Shown: positions 10,640-15,205, counted from the first letter of the stretch. The stretch: 39,168 bases of DNA from Acidobacteriota bacterium (GCA_016789605.1 JAEUQO010000438.1:1-39168); one strand, 5' to 3'. Program-made: numbers and translations. The notes: a model not told the origin generated them from the letters alone.

Positions 10640-11155
10640 ATGACTGAGCAGAACAAGGCTGAACCAATTGACCCGCAGCTTTTCCGCCGCGTGCTTGGCC
10701 ACTTTGCTGCGGGTGTAACCGTCGTGACGACGGTTGACGCGCACGGCATTCCGCGCGGCATGACGGCAACGGCGTTCTCTTCTGTCTCGCTCGATCCGCC
10801 GTTGGTGTTGGTGTGTGTGGAAAAGCGCGCGTATTTCTCTGAAGCTATTTCTGCCGCCAGTCATTTTTGCGTCAATTTTTTGGCGGCGTATCAGGAGCAT
10901 TTATCTCAGCGGTTTGCCAGCCGGGAACAGGACAAATTCGCGGGCTTGGAGCAACGACAAAGCTCACACGGAGTCCCGTTGCTGACGGAGACGTTGGGTT
11001 TTGTCGAATGCGCACAACACGAAATTTTTGCGGGTGGTGATCACCTGATCGTTGTCGGACGCATCGTTCAATTGGAAGTAACCGGCGGCGAGCCGCTCAT
11101 TCATTTCGCCGGCAAGTACCGCTTCCTGCAAGGACTGGATTCCGCAACCACATAA
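10640..11155 (+). CDS. Flavin reductase family protein (FMN-binding split barrel)
   Basis: 171 residues of the flavin reductase-like family, which reduces FMN/FAD with NAD(P)H, often for a partner monooxygenase. Signatures: FRRVLGHFAAGVTVVTT near the N-terminus, GMTATAFSSVSLDPPLVLVCV (FMN phosphate site), FCVNFLAAYQEHLSQRFAS, and a C-terminal GGDHLIVVGRIVQLEV with HFAGKYRFL. No oxygenase partner is nearby. It follows leuD by 15 bp and is probably co-transcribed by position; a leucine-related role is not implied. A strong terminator follows at 11178-11229. Confidence 0.92.
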   Translation: MTEQNKAEPIDPQLFRRVLGHFAAGVTVVTTVDAHGIPRGMTATAFSSVSLDPPLVLVCVEKRAYFSEAISAASHFCVNFLAAYQEHLSQRFASREQDKFAGLEQRQSSHGVPLLTETLGFVECAQHEIFAGGDHLIVVGRIVQLEVTGGEPLIHFAGKYRFLQGLDSATT

Positions 11156-11177
11156 CGCCGGCCCATTCCGAAGACGC

Positions 11178-11229
11178 AAAAGCGCGTAAGCGGCGCTCTC
11201 AACCGAGATCGCCACTTACGCGCTTTTTT
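11178..11229. terminator. Bidirectional Rho-independent terminator
   Basis: AAAAGCGCGTAAG (11178-11190) pairs with CTTACGCGCTTTT (11215-11227), followed by more T on the plus strand and preceded by A residues for the minus strand. It ends leuC-leuD-flavin reductase and would also stop the convergent HNH/tRNA-array transcript. Confidence 0.85.
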
Positions 11230-11304
11230 GTTGTGAAAATCAGATTCCCGGAAACGCAGACAAAAATGCCGGGATCACGAATCACCGTGCCCTGCCACGT
11301 CGGC

Positions 11305-11865
11305 CTAAGCTGAGACGGCAGCCGTCGTTTCTTCTTCGTTGTATTCCAGGAAAAGATATTTGCGCCATTCGGGACGCGACAGCGAAGCCTGCTGCAATGC
11401 CGTGCGTTCCAGCCCGTAATACAAAGCAGCGGGGTTCATCAGCAACGGCATACGCGCTTCTTCCGGCGTGCGGTCTCCCTTGCGGTTATTGCACGCCTGA
11501 CAAGCCGTCACCAGATTTTCGGCCATCGTCTTGCCGCCACGTGAGCGCGGCAAAATGTGATCCAGCGTCAAGTCAAAGGCCGTGCCGCGTTTGCCGCAAT
11601 ACTGGCACCGGTAATGGTCACGCGCCAAAATGCGATGCCGATTGGTAACGCGATTTTGCCGCTGGCGAATGTCAATGTATTGCGTCAGGCGAATGACCGA
11701 CGGCAATTCAAACGCAAAGCGCGTCGTGTGTACGAACCGCCCGCGATCCAATTCCAACACTTCCGCCACCCGCCGCCAGACCAACGTCAGAGCCTTGGGC
11801 GCAGTCACCAAACTCAACGGTTCATAAGAAGCGTTGAGCAACAAAACTTTTCTGCTGAGTACCAT
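11305..11865 (-). CDS. HNH endonuclease domain protein
   Basis: 186 residues. A domain of ~80 residues (MVLSRKVLLLNASYEPLSL, ALTLVWRRVAEVLE) precedes a cysteine-type HNH nuclease: Cys87 and Cys90 in CQYCG, then LDHILPRSRGGK with catalytic His103, Asn117 in ENLVTACQACN, and Cys122/Cys125 completing the zinc knuckle. HNH enzymes cut DNA with a divalent metal; this subfamily is common on bacterial chromosomes and its substrate is generally unknown. The gene lies 55 bp downstream of the last tRNA of the array on the same strand with no evident terminator between, so it may be on the same transcript. Whether it acts in array maintenance is speculation. Confidence 0.93.
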   Translation of the reverse strand: MVLSRKVLLLNASYEPLSLVTAPKALTLVWRRVAEVLELDRGRFVHTTRFAFELPSVIRLTQYIDIRQRQNRVTNRHRILARDHYRCQYCGKRGTAFDLTLDHILPRSRGGKTMAENLVTACQACNNRKGDRTPEEARMPLLMNPAALYYGLERTALQQASLSRPEWRKYLFLEYNEEETTAAVSA

Positions 11866-11920
11866 CGTTTGTACCTCACAGTCTGCCGACCAAAACAGTC
11901 GGCCGGAATATGGTTTTGTA

Positions 11921-11995
11921 TGAGTCTGGCAGGATTCGAACCTGCGTTGGCTCGTTTAGAAGACGAGTGCCTGAGCTCCGCTAGGCTACAGACCC
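11921..11995 (-). tRNA. tRNA-Arg(TCT), array member
   Basis: Last gene of the array in transcription order. Anticodon arm CTCGT-CTTCTAA-ACGAG reads UCU (AGA/AGG codons). T-arm GCAGG-TTCGAAT-CCTGC; one G-U in the acceptor; discriminator A; CCA not encoded. Confidence 0.96.
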
Positions 11996-12021
11996 ACAAT
12001 GACGCGCGGCATTGTACCGCA

Positions 12022-12094
12022 AGCCCGCAATCGGAATCGAACCGATGACCGCCCGCTTACCATGCGAGTGCTACCGCCGCTGAGCTATGCGGGC
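12022..12094 (-). tRNA. tRNA-Thr(GGT), array member
   Basis: Acceptor GCCCGCA/TGCGGGC perfect. Anticodon arm CTCGC-ATGGTAA-GCGGG reads GGU (ACC/ACU). The D-stem has three pairs. Discriminator U; no encoded CCA. Confidence 0.94.
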
Positions 12095-12098
12095 AAAA

Positions 12099-12172
12099 TG
12101 ACCGGAGCAGGAATCGAACCTGCGACCTTCGGCATGTCGGGCCGACACTCTACGCAACTGAGCTATCCGGTC
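12099..12172 (-). tRNA. tRNA-Val(GAC)-like with C33
   Basis: Good cloverleaf: acceptor GACCGGA/TCCGGTC, T-arm GCAGG-TTCGATT-CCTGC, perfect anticodon stem TCGGC/GCCGA. The loop is CCGACAT, which puts GAC at 34-36 but C rather than U at position 33 (plus-strand base 12139). U33 is near-universal for the anticodon U-turn. A normal U33 Val(GAC) exists at 8153-8224. Confidence 0.85.
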
Positions 12173-12180
12173 TCAATAAG

Positions 12181-12254
12181 TGGTTGGGGTCGGCATCGAA
12201 CCGACGACCTCCGGCTCTTCAGACCGGCGCTGCTACCTGCTGAGCTACCCAACC
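12181..12254 (-). tRNA. tRNA-Phe(GAA), array member
   Basis: Perfect acceptor GGTTGGG/CCCAACC, T-arm GTCGG-TTCGATG-CCGAC, anticodon arm GCCGGT..CTGAAGA reading GAA (UUC/UUU). Discriminator A; no encoded CCA. Confidence 0.97.
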
Positions 12255-12258
12255 AAAT

Positions 12259-12339
12259 TGGCGTCCGTGGAGAGATTCGAACTCCCGACCTCTGCTTTCG
12301 TAGAGCAGCGCTCTCAAGTTCCAACTGAGCTACACGGAC
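12259..12339 (-). tRNA. tRNA-Arg(ACG), array member
   Basis: Perfect acceptor GTCCGTG/CACGGAC; anticodon arm CTGCT-CTACGAA-AGCAG reads ACG, normally deaminated to ICG for CGU/CGC/CGA. The D-loop is long. Discriminator G followed by an encoded CCA (12259-12261 on the plus strand read TGG). Confidence 0.96.
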
Positions 12340-12345
12340 AAAAAG

Positions 12346-12417
12346 TCAGGACGGCAGGATTTGAACCTGCGTAAGCCGGTTCCCAAAACCGGTGGACAGC
12401 CGCTATCCCACATCCTG
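12346..12417 (-). tRNA. tRNA-Pro(TGG), array member
   Basis: Anticodon arm CCGGT-TTTGGGA-ACCGG reads UGG (CCA/CCG). The C1-G72 first pair typical of bacterial tRNA-Pro is present; one G-U in the acceptor. T-arm GCAGG-TTCAAAT-CCTGC; no encoded CCA. Confidence 0.95.
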
Positions 12418-12426
12418 AAAAAACAG

Positions 12427-12499
12427 TGGAAACGACGGGACTCGAACCCGTAATTTCTGGTTTGCAAGACCAGTGCCTTCCCAATTTGGCTACGTTCCC
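12427..12499 (-). tRNA. tRNA-Ala(TGC), array member
   Basis: Anticodon arm CTGGT-CTTGCAA-ACCAG reads UGC (GCA/GCG). The acceptor GGGAACG/CGTTTCC has a G-U at position 3-70, the alanine identity pair. Discriminator A; no encoded CCA. The D-arm (GCC..GGC) is unlike a common tRNA-Ala. Confidence 0.95.
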
Positions 12500-12507
12500 A
12501 AATTTGA

Positions 12508-12580
12508 TTGGAGCGGTGGGGATCGAACCCACGACCTCCGGTTTGTAAGACCGATGCTGCTACCGCTGAGCTACGCTCCA
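12508..12580 (-). tRNA. tRNA-Val(TAC), array member
   Basis: Perfect acceptor TGGAGCG/CGCTCCA; anticodon arm TCGGT-CTTACAA-ACCGG reads UAC (GUA/GUG). T-arm GTGGG-TTCGATC-CCCAC; discriminator A. Confidence 0.96.
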
Positions 12581-12589
12581 TCAACGTGC

Positions 12590-12664
12590 TGGCTGGGAGA
12601 CGTGGATTCGAACCACGATCAACAGAATCAGCATCTGTCATCCTGCCAATTGGACGATCTCCCA
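12590..12664 (-). tRNA. tRNA-Gln(CTG)-like with G33
   Basis: Acceptor TGGGAGA/TCTCCCA with G discriminator and the glutamine-type 5' end; CCA is encoded (12590-12592). The anticodon arm is ACAGA-TGCTGAT-TCTGT: CUG at 34-36, but G at position 33 (plus-strand base 12632) where U is expected. A normal Gln(TTG) is at 13361-13432. Confidence 0.85.
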
Positions 12665-12680
12665 ATCACACATTGTCAAA

Positions 12681-12755
12681 GGCCGCCGGTGGGATTCGAA
12701 CCCACAACCTGCTGCTTACGAGGCAGCTGCTGCTAGCCAGTTGAGCTACGGCGAC
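12681..12755 (-). tRNA. tRNA-Thr(CGT), array member
   Basis: Anticodon arm GCTGC-CTCGTAA-GCAGC reads CGU (ACG codon). T-arm GTGGG-TTCGAAT-CCCAC; acceptor with one G-U. The base after the acceptor is C, an uncommon discriminator for threonine. Confidence 0.93.
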
Positions 12756-12759
12756 AAAA

Positions 12760-12832
12760 AGCGAGTGACGGGACTTGAACCCATTACCTCCGGTTTGGAA
12801 GACCGGTGCGCAGCCAGTTGCGCCTCACTCGC
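12760..12832 (-). tRNA. tRNA-Gly(TCC), array member
   Basis: Perfect acceptor GCGAGTG/CACTCGC; anticodon arm CCGGT-CTTCCAA-ACCGG reads UCC (GGA/GGG). Discriminator U, as usual for bacterial glycine tRNAs. Confidence 0.95.
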
Positions 12833-12835
12833 AAA

Positions 12836-12906
12836 TGCGACGACCAGTAACGATGAAACGTTCCGTGTTCCAGACGAAAGATGTAGTTCCATCAGCATTC
12901 GTCGCA
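12836..12906 (-). pseudogene. tRNA-like relic, possible tRNA-Ser(GGA) without T-arm
   Basis: This 71-base block fills a tRNA-sized slot between Gly(TCC) and Pro(CGG). Its ends form a perfect 8-bp stem (TGCGACGA/TCGTCGCA). Inside is a 5-bp arm TTCGT-CTGGAAC-ACGGA whose loop has U33 and would read GGA (serine UCC/UCU), missing elsewhere in the array. A normal T-arm with TTC is absent; only a small AACG-TTTCAT-CGTT hairpin remains. Either a decayed tRNA or a tRNA-like RNA. Confidence 0.45.
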
Positions 12907-12909
12907 AAG

Positions 12910-12984
12910 TCAGGGTGGCAGGATTTGAACCTGCGGCCTCGTGCGCCCGAAACACGCGCTCTACGCTGGCTGAGCTACACCCTG
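12910..12984 (-). tRNA. tRNA-Pro(CGG), array member
   Basis: Perfect acceptor CAGGGTG/CACCCTG with C1-G72; anticodon arm CGTGT-TTCGGGC-GCACG reads CGG (CCG codon). T-arm GCAGG-TTCAAAT-CCTGC; discriminator A. Confidence 0.95.
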
Positions 12985-12988
12985 AAAA

Positions 12989-13064
12989 TGGCTGAGGGAG
13001 TGGGATTCGAACCCACGCATGGCTTGCTTAACAGGCAAGTGCCTTACCGCTTGGCTATCCCTCA
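12989..13064 (-). tRNA. tRNA-Asn(GTT), array member
   Basis: Perfect acceptor TGAGGGA/TCCCTCA; anticodon arm CTTGC-CTGTTAA-GCAAG reads GUU (AAC/AAU). Discriminator G and an encoded CCA (12989-12991). Confidence 0.96.
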
Positions 13065-13067
13065 AAA

Positions 13068-13103
13068 AAGTTCAAAGAACGGCTGAGCAAGCAACGCTCA
13101 GCC
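13068..13103 (-). terminator. Hairpin and T-run between tRNA-Asp and tRNA-Asn
   Basis: On the minus strand GGCTGAGC-GTTGCTT-GCTCAGCC (13103-13081, 8-bp perfect stem) is followed by a small GTTC-TTT-GAAC hairpin and a run of T before tRNA-Asn. It looks like a partial terminator or a processing site within the array. Confidence 0.45.
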
Positions 13104-13107
13104 CATA

Positions 13108-13180
13108 CGAGGCCGACGGGATTTGAACCCGTGATCTCCGCGTCGACAGCGCGGCGGCCACTCCGCTGGCCCACGACCCC
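13108..13180 (-). tRNA. tRNA-Asp(GTC), array member
   Basis: Anticodon arm CCGCG-CTGTCGA-CGCGG reads GUC (GAC/GAU). Acceptor has two G-U pairs; discriminator G, the aspartate identity base. T-arm ACGGG-TTCAAAT-CCCGT. Confidence 0.95.
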
Positions 13181-13188
13181 AAAACAAA

Positions 13189-13262
13189 CAGGGCGTATCG
13201 GACTTGAACCGATGATCTCCCGGTTGAGAACCGAGCATGTTCTCCAACTACACCAACGCCCT
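13189..13262 (-). tRNA. tRNA-Glu(CTC), array member
   Basis: Perfect acceptor AGGGCGT/ACGCCCT; anticodon arm CTCGG-TTCTCAA-CCGGG reads CUC (GAG codon). T-arm ATCGG-TTCAAGT-CCGAT; discriminator G. Confidence 0.95.
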
Positions 13263-13270
13263 ACATTCAA

Positions 13271-13344
13271 TGCACCCGGCAGGAATCGAACCTGCGACCT
13301 CGCGGTTATCAGCCACGTGCTGCTACCAACTGAGCTACAGGTGC
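13271..13344 (-). tRNA. tRNA-Ile(GAT), array member
   Basis: Acceptor GCACCTG with one G-U; anticodon arm CGTGG-CTGATAA-CCGCG reads GAU (AUC/AUU). T-arm GCAGG-TTCGATT-CCTGC; discriminator A. Confidence 0.96.
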
Positions 13345-13360
13345 AAACCAAATGTTCACA

Positions 13361-13432
13361 CTGGGATGCGAGGATTCGAACCTCGACAGATGGCTTCAAA
13401 GACCATCGTCCTGCCAGTTAGACGACATCCCA
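13361..13432 (-). tRNA. tRNA-Gln(TTG), array member
   Basis: Perfect acceptor TGGGATG/CATCCCA; anticodon arm ATGGT-CTTTGAA-GCCAT reads UUG (CAA/CAG). Discriminator G; U33 normal, unlike the Gln(CTG) copy. Confidence 0.95.
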
Positions 13433-13458
13433 TCAAACAAAAACCAACGACCGACAAG

Positions 13459-13532
13459 GGCGAGTGACCGGATTCGAACCGGCACAGACCTGTTCCACAG
13501 ACAGGCGCTCTACCAATTAAGCTACACACGCC
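13459..13532 (-). tRNA. tRNA-His(GTG), array member
   Basis: Anticodon arm CCTGT-CTGTGGA-ACAGG reads GUG (CAC/CAU). The extra G at -1 opposite C73, the histidine identity pair, is present. The acceptor has one U-U mismatch. Confidence 0.94.
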
Positions 13533-13537
13533 AAAAA

Positions 13538-13627
13538 TGCTCCCGCCGAGATTCGAACTCGGACCGTGCGCTGATCTGGCGCTTACAGGGTATAAGCCTG
13601 CCGCTCTGCCATTTGAGCTACGGGAGC
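13538..13627 (-). tRNA. Class II-like tRNA, possible anticodon UAU, extra arm
   Basis: 90 nt with perfect acceptor GCTCCCG/CGGGAGC, D-arm GCTC..GAGC and T-arm CCGAG-TTCGAAT-CTCGG. Between them are two arms: GCAGG-CTTATAC-CCTGT (U33, would read UAU, Ile AUA) and AGCGC-CAGATCA-GCGCA, then a 5-nt spacer like a normal variable loop. If the first is the anticodon arm, this is a long-variable-arm tRNA with an isoleucine anticodon. Identity is uncertain. The adjacent 13640-13731 gene is a diverged paralogue. Confidence 0.7.
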
Positions 13628-13639
13628 TGTTGCGAGAAG

Positions 13640-13731
13640 TGCTCCCACCGGGACTCGAACCCGGACCTCACACCGATCTGGTGTTGACACATTGTTTACC
13701 GTATCGCTCTCGCCGATTGAGCTATGGGAGC
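13640..13731 (-). tRNA. Class II-like tRNA with 8-nt anticodon loop, identity unclear
   Basis: 92 nt; acceptor GCTCCCA/TGGGAGC, D-arm GCTC..GAGC, T-arm CCGGG-TTCGAGT-CCCGG. The first internal arm (ATACG/TGTGT with wobbles) has the 8-nt loop GTAAACAA with U33; the second is ACACC-AGATC-GGTGT. The second arm keeps the CAGATC loop of the neighbouring gene while its stem differs but still pairs. Anticodon cannot be assigned safely. Confidence 0.6.
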
Positions 13732-13749
13732 AAGCTATCAAATATCCAA

Positions 13750-13823
13750 TGGGTCTGGTGGGACTCGAACCCACATCTTACGGATTAAAAGTCCGTTGCC
13801 TTCGCCAGTTAGGCCACAGACCC
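13750..13823 (-). tRNA. tRNA-Lys(TTT), array member
   Basis: Perfect acceptor GGGTCTG/CAGACCC; anticodon arm ACGGA-CTTTTAA-TCCGT reads UUU (AAA/AAG). T-arm GTGGG-TTCGAGT-CCCAC; discriminator A. Confidence 0.96.
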
Positions 13824-13862
13824 AACGCTCTCGCCACGCGCAAAACGGCGACGAGTTCACCA

Positions 13863-13936
13863 TAGGGCGTGCGGGATTCGAACCCGCGATTTCCAGCTTG
13901 AAAGACTGGCGGCTTAAACCACTTGCCTAACGCCCC
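13863..13936 (-). tRNA. tRNA-Glu(TTC), array member
   Basis: Anticodon arm CCAGT-CTTTCAA-GCTGG reads UUC (GAA/GAG). Acceptor ends in a G1-U72 wobble. T-arm GCGGG-TTCGAAT-CCCGC; discriminator A. Confidence 0.94.
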
Positions 13937-13954
13937 AAAATCAAACGACAAAGA

Positions 13955-14023
13955 TTGCGGGCCTGGGTAACGCTCCCAGCACGCCGGGGTTATGAGCCCC
14001 AGCCGGACACTTGCCCTCCCGCC
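13955..14023 (-). tRNA. Aberrant initiator-like tRNA-Met(CAT)
   Basis: Anticodon arm TGGGG-CTCATAA-CCCCG reads CAU, with the three G-C pairs that mark initiator tRNAs. The acceptor has a 5-bp GCGGG/CCCGC core with unpaired 1-72 (G/A) and 7-66 positions. The T-arm stem CTGGG/CCCAG holds loop AGCGTTA, not TTCRANY, and the D-arm is a 2-bp stub lacking GG. Only 69 nt. It is the array's only Met gene and may be decayed or unconventional. Confidence 0.65.
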
Positions 14024-14028
14024 ACATA

Positions 14029-14103
14029 TGCCGAAGGCGGGAGTCGAACCCGCAAATCGCAGAGGTTTAAGCTCTGTGCGTCTACCGCTTGCGCCACTTC
14101 GGC
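14029..14103 (-). tRNA. tRNA-Leu(TAA) with short variable loop
   Basis: Perfect acceptor GCCGAAG/CTTCGGC, leucine-type D-arm (GCG..GGTAGACGC), anticodon arm CAGAG-CTTAAAC-CTCTG reading UAA. The variable region is 6 nt (CGATTT) instead of a paired arm of over 10 nt. Discriminator A. 75 nt in total. Confidence 0.92.
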
Positions 14104-14107
14104 AATC

Positions 14108-14183
14108 TGGAGCACGCCATCGGAATCGAACCGATCTTCCCTGCTTTGCAGGCAGGTACCTCACACCACTCGGCCAGACGTGC
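14108..14183 (-). tRNA. tRNA-Cys(GCA), array member
   Basis: Anticodon arm CCTGC-CTGCAAA-GCAGG reads GCA (UGC/UGU). Discriminator U, the cysteine identity base, followed by encoded CCA (14108-14110). Acceptor has one G-U. Confidence 0.96.
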
Positions 14184-14195
14184 AGAACAACAAAT

Positions 14196-14271
14196 TGGAA
14201 TGGGCGAGGAGATTTGAACTCCCAACCTCGAGCTTGGCACGCTCGCGCTCTGCCATTTGAGCTACACCCAC
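14196..14271 (-). tRNA. tRNA-Gly(GCC), array member
   Basis: Anticodon arm CGAGC-GTGCCAA-GCTCG reads GCC (GGC/GGU). Discriminator U and encoded CCA (14196-14198). T-loop TTCAAAT; acceptor has G-U pairs. Confidence 0.95.
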
Positions 14272-14280
14272 AAAACCCAA

Positions 14281-14355
14281 TGCAGGTAGAAGGATTCGAA
14301 CCTTCAACAAACAGTTTTTGAAACTGCCGCGTCTACCGAATTGCGCCATACCTGC
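14281..14355 (-). tRNA. tRNA-Leu(CAA) with short variable loop
   Basis: Perfect acceptor GCAGGTA/TACCTGC, leucine-type D-arm, anticodon arm GCAGT-TTCAAAA-ACTGT reading CAA (UUG). Variable region is 5 nt (TTGTT). Discriminator A; 75 nt. Confidence 0.92.
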
Positions 14356-14359
14356 GTGA

Positions 14360-14434
14360 TGCGGACGAGAGGACTTGAACCTCCAATAACAGCGTTCTTA
14401 GCGCTGCGCGTCTACCCGATTGCGCCACGTCCGC
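14360..14434 (-). tRNA. tRNA-Leu(AAG) with short variable loop
   Basis: Perfect acceptor GCGGACG/CGTCCGC, leucine-type D-arm, anticodon arm CAGCG-CTAAGAA-CGCTG reading AAG (CUU). A34 in a leucine tRNA is itself uncommon in bacteria. Variable region TTATT, 5 nt. Discriminator A. Confidence 0.92.
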
Positions 14435-14445
14435 ACAAAAGCGTA

Positions 14446-14523
14446 TGCATCGGGCGAGATTCGAACTCGCGGCCTCAGGCTTCGGACGCCTGCGCTCTGT
14501 TGTTCCTGCTGAGCTACCGATGC
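14446..14523 (-). tRNA. tRNA-Arg(CCG), array member
   Basis: Perfect acceptor GCATCGG/CCGATGC; anticodon arm CAGGC-GTCCGAA-GCCTG reads CCG (CGG codon). The D-loop is enlarged. Discriminator A. Confidence 0.95.
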
Positions 14524-14543
14524 AAAAGTGCAAAGAACCCTGA

Positions 14544-14617
14544 TACCGACGGTGGGATTCGAACCCACAACAACCAGAGTCTGAGTCTGGCGCGTCTCCC
14601 GATTGCGCCACGTCGGC
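14544..14617 (-). tRNA. tRNA-Leu(CAG) with short variable loop
   Basis: Acceptor GCCGACG with a G1-U72 wobble, leucine-type D-arm, anticodon arm CCAGA-CTCAGAC-TCTGG reading CAG (CUG). Variable region TTGTT, 5 nt. Discriminator A; 74 nt. Confidence 0.92.
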
Positions 14618-14632
14618 ACACGTATCCCAAAG

Positions 14633-14714
14633 CGGAGAGCCAGGGACTCGAACCCTGAAGAGCATCGCTCGGTAGTTTTCAAGACTACTGCCTTACCAAT
14701 TAGGCTAGCTCTCC
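14633..14714 (-). tRNA. tRNA-Ser(TGA), array member
   Basis: Perfect acceptor GGAGAGC/GCTCTCC; anticodon arm GTAGT-CTTGAAA-ACTAC reads UGA (UCA/UCG). A normal long variable arm (GAGC-GAT-GCTC) and G discriminator are present, so class II arms are not lost throughout the array. Confidence 0.96.
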
Positions 14715-14824
14715 GTAATTTGACTGCTACTTAGTGTTATCACTCAAGTAACTTACTTGTAACTAAACCTTGCGCTGAGATTGGCCAAGTAACAACATAT
14801 TACACCTTACGAGTAACTAAAAAT
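14715..14824 (-). promoter_or_regulatory. AT-rich spacer within the array, possible promoter/operator
   Basis: The 110-bp gap between Ser(GCT) and Ser(TGA) is much longer and more AT-rich than other spacers. It holds a 15-bp palindrome CAAGTAACTTACTTG (14745-14759), AGTG-TTAT-CACT next to it (14733-14744), and further GTAAC copies. These could mark an internal promoter with a binding site; no clear -35/-10 pair is seen. Confidence 0.35.
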
Positions 14825-14912
14825 TGGCGGAGGCGGTAGGATTCGAACCTACAAGAGACACTTGGCTCCCTGGTTTAGCGGACCAGTGCGTTACCCATTC
14901 CGCCACACCTCC
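14825..14912 (-). tRNA. tRNA-Ser(GCT) with C33
   Basis: Acceptor GGAGGTG with one G-U, long variable arm, G discriminator, encoded CCA (14825-14827). Anticodon arm CTGGT-CCGCTAA-ACCAG reads GCU (AGC/AGU), but position 33 is C (plus-strand base 14880) instead of U. Confidence 0.87.
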
Positions 14913-14924
14913 GAATAACATATT

Positions 14925-15000
14925 TGGCAAGAGCGCCAGGATTTGAACCCGGATCTACCGGACTTGGATTCCGGAATGTTGCCAATTACACCACGCTCTC
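14925..15000 (-). tRNA. tRNA-Trp(CCA), array member
   Basis: Anticodon arm CCGGA-ATCCAAG-TCCGG reads CCA (UGG). Discriminator G and an encoded CCA end (14925-14927). T-loop TTCAAAT; first acceptor pair is a G-U. Confidence 0.96.
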
Positions 15001-15011
15001 ACGCACACGAA

Positions 15012-15089
15012 TGCCGGTAGCAGGAATCGAACCTACTCGCCAAAGCAACAGATTTACAGTCTGCCGCCCGTCCATCGGGCATTACCGGC
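15012..15089 (-). tRNA. tRNA-Tyr(GTA), first gene of the array
   Basis: Perfect acceptor GCCGGTA/TACCGGC; anticodon arm GCAGA-CTGTAAA-TCTGT reads GUA (UAC/UAU). The variable region is somewhat extended, as expected for bacterial tyrosine. First in transcription order. Confidence 0.95.
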
Positions 15090-15115
15090 CTAATGGCTGA
15101 CTGCGCTTGAGGACG

Positions 15116-15164
15116 CAAAAACAAAAAGCGGGCACATCCAGTCATCTCGCTGGAACGGCCCGCT
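15116..15164 (-). terminator. Terminator-like hairpin 27 bp upstream of the tRNA array
   Basis: On the minus strand AGCGGGC (15164-15158) pairs with GCCCGCT (15133-15127), with an inner CCAG/CTGG stem, and is followed by TTTTGTTTTT. It would end minus-strand transcription just before tRNA-Tyr, implying an array promoter inside 15090-15116, or read-through control. Confidence 0.7.
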
Positions 15165-15205
15165 GTCCTTTAAATCCTTGCTAAACTTGTATTTGGATTT
15201 TCGGG

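Noticed and set aside
11999..14700. Many open frames of 60-130 codons with peptides like GFEPATS and RDSNPD
   Set aside because: These are translations of tRNA T-arms and neighbouring stems, a known source of false genes.
11921..15089. Regularly spaced near-identical 11-bp motifs (GATTCGAACC and similar), suggesting a CRISPR or tandem repeat
   Set aside because: The motifs are the complements of the T-loops of tRNA genes; flanking stems and anticodon arms explain the spacing.
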